Shown here: positions 17,442-23,945 of the stretch, piece after piece
Layout: every line of letters starts with the position of its first letter
Position numbering within the stretch: position 1 is the first letter of the stretch
Source: Neorhizobium petrolearium
GTDB taxonomy: Bacteria; Pseudomonadota; Alphaproteobacteria; Rhizobiales; Rhizobiaceae
Assembly: GCF_017873175.1 (NCBI RefSeq)
Contig: NZ_JAGGJW010000025.1
Location: 1 to 60,718, forward strand
Length of the DNA: 60,718 bases
Direction of reading: 5' to 3'
The notes under the pieces: generated by a model
What the model was told of the DNA's origin: nothing
The model's database searches: none
The model's input: only the letters and a program-made list of their open reading frames with translations
Position numbers and translations under genes: made by a program

Positions 17442-18509
17442 TCACCCATCAAGGACACAGGATCCGTTTCCTCCCCATAGGGCGGCGCGGGCAAACCAGC
17501 TTTGTGATTCGTTTGTGCCGGATATCCAGTTCCTCTGTGCGACAGCCCGGATCTCGCGTGGCGTGAGCCCATGAAGACGCTGAAAGGCGCGTGTGAAGTT
17601 ATGGGCGTAGACGAAGCCGTGTTCGAGGCCGATCGCAGCTATCGACTTGTGAGCTTGAGCCGGATCGCGAAGAGCCGAACGCGCCAGGGTCAATCGTCGC
17701 CTCTGAAGGTAGGAGGCGACGCCGCCATCGCCGGAAAAGAGGTAGGTGAGCTTGCGTAACGAAATGCCAAAAGCTGCGGCAATGCGGACCGGCGAAAGAT
17801 CCGTATCAAGTGCGTTTGCATCGATATAGCGTCGAATTTCGCCAAGCTGCGCTGCGGCTACGCCTTGCGACGTATCCTCTCTCGCACCGCCGTTGAGGGT
17901 GGCGGCAACAAGTTCGGCGGTCGGCAGGGCTAGCGCTGCTGCTTGCTTTTCATCGAGTAGCGGAAGGACCTGCCAAAGAGCGTCGAGGTGATTGCGAAGA
18001 AGTCCCACAATTGGCTCATGAGCCGCCAGAACCCTCATATTGTGCTCGTCGGGGCTCATCAACAATGGTGCGAGCAGTGACCGGGGAACGAAGAGGGTCA
18101 GATTGGAAAAATCGCTCGCAGATCCCGCGTGGGCTTGCGCGGTATCGTGAATGATCAGGTCTCCCGGTGCGGCGTGTGCTTCCTGCCGTCCGTCTTGGCG
18201 GCTCCAATGACCCTTGAGAAAAAACTGTATCTCGAAATGGTCGTAGCCATCCGCGGCAACGCGATAGCTGGAACGGTTCAGCTTTTGGGCGACGCTGATG
18301 CAATGGGTCAGCAGCAATTCTCCAAAGCGGAATGTGCAGTGGGTGGTGTGAAATGCTTCCGGTTGGGAGATGGTGACGTCATAAAGCGAGCCGGCGGATT
18401 GCTGCCAGAATTCAAGAGCCGATTTTAAGGGCATCCCACGCGTGTTCGTCTTGAACAGGAGTGTCGGCCGATCGCCCTTCATCGCCTCATTGTCAGATTT
18501 TTCAATCAT
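17442..18509 (-). CDS. AraC-family transcriptional regulator
   Basis: A 355-aa protein with an N-terminal AraC-binding-like (cupin type 2) domain, seen in FEIQFFLKGHWSRQDG and APGDLIIHDTAQAH. A C-terminal double helix-turn-helix lies at about residues 220-325 (LSPVRIAAAFGISLRKLTYLF and HGFVYAHNFTRAFQRLHGLTP). This layout is typical of FeaR-like regulators that sense small aromatic or amine compounds. The last ~30 residues after the HTH are unusually long. It is divergent from the cytochrome operon and does not sit directly against an obvious target, so its effector and targets are unknown. Confidence 0.88.
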   Translation of the reverse strand: MIEKSDNEAMKGDRPTLLFKTNTRGMPLKSALEFWQQSAGSLYDVTISQPEAFHTTHCTFRFGELLLTHCISVAQKLNRSSYRVAADGYDHFEIQFFLKGHWSRQDGRQEAHAAPGDLIIHDTAQAHAGSASDFSNLTLFVPRSLLAPLLMSPDEHNMRVLAAHEPIVGLLRNHLDALWQVLPLLDEKQAAALALPTAELVAATLNGGAREDTSQGVAAAQLGEIRRYIDANALDTDLSPVRIAAAFGISLRKLTYLFSGDGGVASYLQRRRLTLARSALRDPAQAHKSIAAIGLEHGFVYAHNFTRAFQRLHGLTPREIRAVAQRNWISGTNESQSWFARAALWGGNGSCVLDG

Positions 18510-18635
18510 ACAGCCTCATTTTCAATTGGCAGGGAGATGGGACCGTGTGATGGCTAAACGGCGACGAGAAAGAATCTTCGCGGTGATACTGCTTCTCTCG
18601 CAGACCATCGTCAAAGCTGCTTTGCAAGTGACTTC

Positions 18636-18824
18636 CTATTCCCTCATCTCGCATAAAATGGCGAATGCTTCATAGGGCTTAAGGTCGACATTTTCTCCAA
18701 GCGTGTCGACCGGTTCATAGTTCCAGATCAGGCATGTTCCCGGATTTGCGAGTTCGCGTGGAAGCGTCAGCGGAACCTTGCGAGCTGCAAAATTGGCGAT
18801 CACCACCAGTCGGTAGGTTTTGCC
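18636..18824 (-). pseudogene. 3' remnant of a GH13 alpha-glucosidase gene
   Basis: Read on the minus strand, a 62-codon frame ends at TAG 18636-18638. It reads YRLVVIANFAARKVPLTLP, then TCLIWNYEPVDTLG and LKPYEAFAILCE. This is the pattern of the C-terminal beta-sandwich of oligo-1,6-glucosidase or alpha-glucosidase (VVxNFS, LIxNY, LxPYEAxVY). No catalytic barrel is present upstream. The fragment ends where the cytochrome gene's leader begins. It is a relic, identified by recall of the family pattern. Confidence 0.65.
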
Positions 18825-18932
18825 TCTGCTTAAAGATAGCGGTCCTGAAACCTAAAATCATTGCTGTCCAGGAACTCTTCCCCCTCTCCGCAGTTCGGAC
18901 AGCCTGCTCGATCGGCAATGGAGGAGAGGGAT

Positions 18933-20339
18933 ATGTGGAAATTTCGAAGATCTGGCGCATTCTTCGGGGCATCGTTTACCGGGATAAGCGTCCTGGCGGT
19001 CGCAGCCGTTTCCGATCCACTGCCGCCCGATGCTACATACCGGCCATTGCCAACCATGCCATTCTCGGAAGTCCGCAGAATTGACGAGGCGCAGAAGCCG
19101 GACGTAATGCGGCGGCAACGCGATCTTCTCGATCGCCGTTACGATCTATCGGACCGGCCGATGCCGGAGGTCATGATGTCTGGCGGGATGAAGCCCGTGC
19201 AGGATGGGATTCGCGTCAAGCTTCCGGCGGATACAAGCTGGGATCAATTAGCGGAGATGACACCGGCCGAGATCAGGGACAAAAACCTGTTACCGGAAGG
19301 GTTTTTGCCCCTGCCGCATGTGAAACAGGCGACGGGCGGACAAGTCTTTCCCAACCGTCAGATCGATGAAATCCACGTGCAGGAAATGCGGGATCTTCGC
19401 CGGTTCGACGTCGACTTCGATCTTCCCGACAATCTGACGCCGGAGTTTCCTCCGCCCATTTTTTTGACAACGCATCCCGAGCTCGGTGACGTGTCGCGAG
19501 GACAATTGCTGACGATCAAGAACTTCTACGAGATCATGAACGGCATCATCACGCCGGTGCAGATGGAAGGATTGCGGTTGCTTTTGACCCCTTTTCCGCA
19601 GGAGGAGTTCAATCAGACCGAAGATCGCAAGGTCGCAGACCAGAGCACTGGTGTTTCCTGTCTCGATTGCCATTCCAATTTCCATACCAACGCAGCTTTC
19701 CACCTGACGCCGGATGTCCGCCCCCAAGCGGATCGTTTCCGGCTCGATACGACAAGTTTGCGGGGATTGTTCAACCAACAGATCCACGGATCCAAGCGAT
19801 CGCTGCGGTCGGTCGAAGATTTTACCGAATTCGAGCAGAGAACCGCCTATTTCAACGGCGACCATGTCAGTGCGACGCGCAAGGGCGTCAATCTGCCCGA
19901 TCGGCCGAACCAGGTCGCGATGATGGCGCAGATGCAGAACATCATCGATTTCCCGCCCGCACCGAAGCTCGATCCGTTCGGCCGACTGGATCCGGCTCTT
20001 GCCACTGCGCAAGAGTTGTCCGGGGAGCAGATATTCATAGGCAAGGGGCGCTGTGCCGACTGTCACGTGCCGCAGACGGAGTTCATGGACAACAACATGC
20101 ACGACCTGAAGCTCGAACGCTTCTACAAGATCGGTCAGGTTTTCAACGATTTCGTCACGCTACCCGACGGTCCCATCAAAACCTTCACGCTGCGGGGCAT
20201 CAAGGATTCACCACCCTATATGCATGACGGACGCCTCATGACGCTTGCCGACACGGTCGAGTTTTTCAATCTGGTCCTGGGAGTCAAGCTGACCGAGCAG
20301 GAAAAGAAGGATCTGGTCGCATATCTGCTCACGCTGTGA
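18933..20339 (+). CDS. Di-haem c-type cytochrome, MauG / cytochrome c peroxidase-like
   Basis: A 468-aa exported protein. The start is ATG 18933, because GGAGGAGAGGG lies immediately upstream; earlier starts at 18861 and 18918 are less likely. An N-terminal signal or anchor follows (residues about 1-27). Two haem-binding CxxCH motifs are present at residues 243-247 (CLDCH) and 374-378 (CADCH). The C-terminal segment RGIKDSPPYMHDGRLMTLADTV matches the TPPYxHDG-xTL signature of bacterial di-haem peroxidases. The wide spacing between haems and the long N-terminal region differ from classical CcpA, so the enzymatic role (peroxidase, oxidase or electron carrier) is open. It is followed at 21 bp by a DUF4142 gene, probably an operon. 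Confidence 0.8.
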   Translation: MWKFRRSGAFFGASFTGISVLAVAAVSDPLPPDATYRPLPTMPFSEVRRIDEAQKPDVMRRQRDLLDRRYDLSDRPMPEVMMSGGMKPVQDGIRVKLPADTSWDQLAEMTPAEIRDKNLLPEGFLPLPHVKQATGGQVFPNRQIDEIHVQEMRDLRRFDVDFDLPDNLTPEFPPPIFLTTHPELGDVSRGQLLTIKNFYEIMNGIITPVQMEGLRLLLTPFPQEEFNQTEDRKVADQSTGVSCLDCHSNFHTNAAFHLTPDVRPQADRFRLDTTSLRGLFNQQIHGSKRSLRSVEDFTEFEQRTAYFNGDHVSATRKGVNLPDRPNQVAMMAQMQNIIDFPPAPKLDPFGRLDPALATAQELSGEQIFIGKGRCADCHVPQTEFMDNNMHDLKLERFYKIGQVFNDFVTLPDGPIKTFTLRGIKDSPPYMHDGRLMTLADTVEFFNLVLGVKLTEQEKKDLVAYLLTL

Positions 20340-20360
20340 GGGATAAAGGAGGAGAGCGCC

Positions 20361-20981
20361 ATGTATCGCCACCGTATCATTTTGTTCGCAGGGTTGATCT
20401 TGCTGAGCGGCAGCGCCGTTGCCCAGATTGGAAATCCAGCCGGAATGGGCGTCGACACGAAGATGTCAAAGCCCGGTGTGCCGGCGCCGCATCAGACCAA
20501 CAATCAGGACCGGCTGTTTGCGCAACTTATCACCGCAGGCGGACTTGCAGAGGTGGAGTTGGGCAATTTGGCCAGCGGTAAGGCCAAGGCCGATGCCGTC
20601 AAGCAGTTTGCCGAGATGATGGTCCGCGATCATAAGGATGCCAATAGCAAATTGAAGGACCTCGCCGATGCCGCTAAGATCCCGCTTCAGACAGGGCTTG
20701 ATCCGGATCACCAGGTCGTGCGCGACCACCTGGATAAACTGAACGATAACGCCTTCGACGTGGCCTATATCAAGGCGCAGATCGTTGATCATCAAAAGAC
20801 GGCGCAATTGCTGGCATGGGAGATCTCATTGGGCGAGGACGGGGAAATGCAGCGGCTGGCGGCCTCGATGTTGCCCACCGTGCTCGATCATCTCCGGCGT
20901 GCCCAGGAAATAAACGGTATGTTGACCGGGGCTGCGGTTCGTATTCCGCCGGTCGTGGCGATGAAGGAGCAGAAGCCATAG
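20361..20981 (+). CDS. DUF4142 domain-containing periplasmic protein
   Basis: A 206-aa protein with a signal peptide (residues 1-21, LLSGSAVAQ) and a helical DUF4142 (ferritin-like) domain. Recognisable segments are DRLFAQLITAGGLAEVELGN, KQFAEMMVRDHKDANSKL, and FDVAYIKAQIVDHQKTAQLL with conserved histidines. Members are often encoded beside oxidative-stress or envelope genes, but the biochemical role is unknown. It lies 21 bp after the di-haem cytochrome gene with a GGAGGAG ribosome site, so the two are probably co-expressed. Confidence 0.82.
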   Translation: MYRHRIILFAGLILLSGSAVAQIGNPAGMGVDTKMSKPGVPAPHQTNNQDRLFAQLITAGGLAEVELGNLASGKAKADAVKQFAEMMVRDHKDANSKLKDLADAAKIPLQTGLDPDHQVVRDHLDKLNDNAFDVAYIKAQIVDHQKTAQLLAWEISLGEDGEMQRLAASMLPTVLDHLRRAQEINGMLTGAAVRIPPVVAMKEQKP

Positions 20982-21282
20982 CCGCAGGAGCGGCCAATTT
21001 CTCTTATCCCATTCATCGTCGGGAAAGCAGGCGACCGACGGCTCTATGGCGCTTCACAGTCGGTTCCCGAACCACGTCGCGTGCGCGACGCAGACGCGTT
21101 GGTAGTTCCCGCCAGATTCACAGCCCGGCTTGCCGCGTGCTTTTGCCTGGGAGAGCCGCTGGGAGTTTCGAAAGGCTTTCCGAACGGTGTCGGTGGGGCT
21201 TGCAGGACATGATTTCGGCCAGGCTCGCCAAGCGACCTCGTCAATTGTTTCTGAGATCGCGTGAGTGAGGCAACCGCTTCTC
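20982..21282. other. Non-coding stretch
   Basis: About 300 bases after the DUF4142 gene. Reading frames in both directions are arginine- and serine-rich artefacts of high GC. No domain, hairpin with T-run, or repeat was recognised. Confidence 0.4.
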
Positions 21283-21457
21283 AGTAGCCCGCCTTCGGCG
21301 CTGATAGCGACATCGTCTATGCGTTCGACAGTTGTAGGTTCGCCACGACCTCTGCAACCCGCTTGATCAGCCCGCTAGATCTTTCGGTGGCGAGCGCCGC
21401 CCCTTCAGGAAAGAAGGCGAGACCCCGGGGCATGTCGAGGTTGGACGCGATCTCGGT
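21283..21457 (-). pseudogene. Remnant of a PQQ-dependent (soluble glucose/sorbosone-type) sugar dehydrogenase gene
   Basis: On the minus strand the frame reads TEIASNLDMPRGLAFFPEGA then ALATERSSGLIKRVAEVV. This matches the first blade of GSDH/sorbosone-dehydrogenase propellers (ASGLDxPWGLAFLPDGxALVTER). A stop codon follows. After a frame change the sequence reads AISAEGGLL, resembling the family's GEGGLLG motif. The rest of the propeller is missing. A short, frameshifted relic. Confidence 0.6.
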
Positions 21458-21555
21458 CTGACCATAATTTCTTCGCCGGGACACGCTTCCGCCACCTGTG
21501 CCATTGGTGACGGAAGCCAGCTGTAATCGACTCAGGGTGGGAATCACTGGGCCGA

Positions 21556-22440
21556 CTAGGCGATGCCTCCGTTCGCGTAGATGGCCTGGCCGTTCACCCA
21601 GCGGGCGTTGCCGCTGCACAGAAGCGAAATGACTTGGGCGATGTCTTCCGGTTCTCCCAGCCGCCCATGCGGCGTGCGCTGTACGAAACCTGCAATCTGC
21701 TGCTCCGTCTTTCCGTCGGTGAACAAGGTCGTATTGACGACACCAGGCGCGATCGCATTGACGGATATGTTCCGGCCGGCCAGTTCCTTCGCCAAAACGG
21801 CAGCATAAAGCTCCTGGGCCATTTTCGAGGCAGCGTAGGGTCCGTAGGTTTCTGTACGGAACTTGGCGATGGTGGAGGAAAGAGCAAATATCCGGCCGCC
21901 GTCGCGAACACGCCGAGCTGCTTCACGCAACGTGTGGAAGCTTCCGCGTATGTTGACGTCGATCATGTGATTGACGTCCTCGTCGGTCATCTCGGCAAAA
22001 GGCGCAAGATGCATCACGCCGGCATTGGCAACGACGACGTCGACGCCGCCGAATGCCTCTTCTGCCGCATCGAACAGCGCTCGTACTGCTGCCGAATCCC
22101 GCACGTCCGCCTGTCGCCAGATGGCTTGGCTTGCGTCTGCCTCGATATCTGCGGCCACCCGGGCTGCGAGATCAGTGTTCACGACGCAGTTGACGACCAC
22201 TCGATAGCCGTCACGGCCAAGCTGTCGTGCGGTTGCTGCACCGATACCTCTTGACGAGCCCGTTACCAGTGCAACTCCTGGATTGCCGGCAGTCCCCGAC
22301 GCCGCGCCGGCAGTGGTGGCCGGGGACTGTGCCCGAGCTTTGCCTGCCATGGTGGCCGTTGTGGCAAGAACACCGGCTCCGGCCAGCATCCTGCGCCGCG
22401 ACACTGCAGGGATGACCGGTTCGTTCTGACTGTCTGTCAT
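21556..22440 (-). CDS. Short-chain dehydrogenase/reductase with an N-terminal Tat-type leader
   Basis: A 294-aa SDR. The start is ATG 22440, with AAGGAG six bases upstream; ATG 22446 would sit on top of the ribosome site. Residues 14-38 form a twin-arginine-like leader (SRRRMLAGAGVLATTATMAG, then AxA). The Rossmann fold follows, with TGSSRGIG at 60-67 for the cofactor, VVANAG, the catalytic Ser in ALSST, and YAASK as the YxxxK active site. The C-terminal IAPGVVNTTLF and WVNGQAIYANGG segments fit classical SDRs. An exported NAD(P)-type SDR is unusual because the periplasm lacks NAD(P)H; the cofactor would have to be bound before export. It is transcribed divergently from an AraC gene that probably controls it. 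Confidence 0.88.
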   Translation of the reverse strand: MTDSQNEPVIPAVSRRRMLAGAGVLATTATMAGKARAQSPATTAGAASGTAGNPGVALVTGSSRGIGAATARQLGRDGYRVVVNCVVNTDLAARVAADIEADASQAIWRQADVRDSAAVRALFDAAEEAFGGVDVVVANAGVMHLAPFAEMTDEDVNHMIDVNIRGSFHTLREAARRVRDGGRIFALSSTIAKFRTETYGPYAASKMAQELYAAVLAKELAGRNISVNAIAPGVVNTTLFTDGKTEQQIAGFVQRTPHGRLGEPEDIAQVISLLCSGNARWVNGQAIYANGGIA

Positions 22441-22463
22441 TTTCATCTCCTTTTCGTGATTGT

Positions 22464-22480
22464 GTCGACGCTGCGTCGAC
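22464..22480. promoter_or_regulatory. Perfect 17-bp palindrome upstream of the SDR gene
   Basis: GTCGACGC-T-GCGTCGAC lies 24-40 bases before the SDR start codon, in its probable leader. It could be an operator or a leader hairpin. No matching copy was noticed elsewhere in the window. Confidence 0.5.
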
Positions 22481-22611
22481 CGGTAGCGATGTTCGTGGCT
22501 CAATCGAGGACGAGGCCCACGCTTTTCCTGCCTGACCGCACGGCGGCGGACGATCCGATGGGAGGGCGCCCCCCTTGTTGGGAGATTTTTTTTACATCTA
22601 GGCGGGCTGTG

Positions 22612-22641
22612 AAACTTGCCGTGGCCTGCGCAAAACTTGCC
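22612..22641. promoter_or_regulatory. Direct-repeat pair, candidate AraC-family binding site
   Basis: AAACTTGCC occurs at 22612-22620 and again at 22633-22641, a 21-bp (two-turn) period. It lies between the divergent SDR and AraC genes, about 70 bases before the AraC start. Direct repeats with this spacing are typical of AraC-family sites. Binding by the adjacent regulator is inference. Confidence 0.5.
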
Positions 22642-22711
22642 TAATCCTGCAAGGTCGCTGAAATGCTTGCGCTGACGTGCTATGTTCAGCGTAAAAACGG
22701 GAGCAAGCGAT

Positions 22712-23641
22712 ATGGATGCACTCAAGCAGGCTGTTCACACGTATGCGCGACATCACGCGAACCGGGAAGGCTTGGCCATAACCCCGGTGCCAGGGCTGCG
22801 CATGATGTGCGTTGAAGAGTCTACTGGCGACTTGCACTCCGTCTATCGGCCACTCGTCTGCTTCGTGCTGCAAGGCGCAAAGCGCATGCTGGTGGGGACT
22901 GAGGAACGGATAGTCTCTCGTGGACAGTCGGTCATCGTGGCTGCCGACATGCCCGTGGTTGGGCGGATCATCGAGGCGACCCCTGAAGCGCCCTATCTTG
23001 CGATTGCCGTGGAACTGGAGATTGCGCTCCTGCGCGAGGTTGCGGCCCAGATCGGCACGGATGTTTCGAAACGTTCATCAGGAACGCAGAAGTTGTTCAC
23101 GGGCGATACCGAAGCAGCGATGCTGGATTGTGGGTTGAGACTGATGCATCTTCTGGACCATCCGGATGCGACGCCGATCGTGCGGCCCGGCATCATGCGG
23201 GAACTGCATTACTGGCTTCTGTCGGGTCCGCATGGTCCCGCACTGCGCACACTTGCAGACCCCGATAGCTATGCCGGTCGCCTGGCTGAAGCTATCGCGA
23301 TCCTCAGGTCGGAATATCGAGCACGTATTGTTGTCGAGCGCCTGGCAGCCGCAGCGGCTATGAGCCTGACCGCGTTTCACAAACACTTCAAGATGATGAC
23401 CTCGCTGACGCCCGGGCAGTACCAGAAGCGACTGCGTCTCATCGAAGCACGGCGCCTCATGCGCGATGAAGGCTTTTCGGCAAGCAACGCGGCGTTCGAG
23501 GTGGGATATGAGAGCGTTTCCCAGTTCACCCGCGAATATGGTCGCCTTTTCAAGGTGCCGCCAAAGCAGGACACTTTGCGGGTGCGCCGCAACCCGGCTG
23601 CCGAACGTAGACCGGAGGTGCGGGCAGGTGGGCTTACGTAG
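22712..23641 (+). CDS. AraC-family regulator (AraC_N type, YqhC-like)
   Basis: A 309-aa regulator. The start ATG 22712 has GGGAG 8 bases upstream; the earlier ATG 22682 lacks one. The N-terminal half shows the AraC_N cupin pattern (YRPLVCFVLQGAKRMLVG, then GQSVIVAADMPVVG). The C-terminal third carries two HTH motifs: RIVVERLAAAAAMSLTAFHKH and SASNAAFEVGYESVSQFTREY, the latter a good match to the AraC signature. Regulators of this subtype usually sit next to and activate an oxidoreductase gene. Here that would be the divergent SDR. Confidence 0.9.
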   Translation: MDALKQAVHTYARHHANREGLAITPVPGLRMMCVEESTGDLHSVYRPLVCFVLQGAKRMLVGTEERIVSRGQSVIVAADMPVVGRIIEATPEAPYLAIAVELEIALLREVAAQIGTDVSKRSSGTQKLFTGDTEAAMLDCGLRLMHLLDHPDATPIVRPGIMRELHYWLLSGPHGPALRTLADPDSYAGRLAEAIAILRSEYRARIVVERLAAAAAMSLTAFHKHFKMMTSLTPGQYQKRLRLIEARRLMRDEGFSASNAAFEVGYESVSQFTREYGRLFKVPPKQDTLRVRRNPAAERRPEVRAGGLT

Positions 23642-23841
23642 TCAGCTCGACTTACTCACGCACGCCGCACGGGGTAGCATTGCCATTGTGCCGAAGAGCC
23701 CGCTGAACTTTGCACCGGACCTCCAGACAGCTGCTGAGCGTAGGCCATCGCGAACCGTTGCGGTTTGTCCGCACGGACAGATATTCAGGAAGGCGACGGC
23801 CTGCTTATCAAAAGCGCAAACGCAGTCGCGATTGGATGGGC
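23642..23841. other. Decayed stretch before TetR relic
   Basis: No intact gene between the AraC stop and the TetR relic. The plus-strand frame leading into the relic is open but lacks a proper N-terminus. Confidence 0.35.
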
Positions 23842-23934
23842 CGATGCGTGCAATCGCGAAAGAGGCCGGTGTGGGCGTCGATACCCTTCATCGGCACTTC
23901 TTGCGGTGCTCCGACATCATCCAGTGCAAGCAAG
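23842..23934 (+). pseudogene. Remnant of a TetR-family regulator helix-turn-helix
   Basis: The plus-strand frame reads MRAIAKEAGVGVDTLHRHF, a close match to the TetR recognition helix consensus (IAxxAGVGxGTLYRHF). No preceding helix 1 and no ligand-binding domain can be traced. The sequence runs straight into the 3' end of the convergent molybdopterin-subunit gene. It is a fragment only. Confidence 0.55.
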
Positions 23935-23945
23935 CATCTGCGGAG

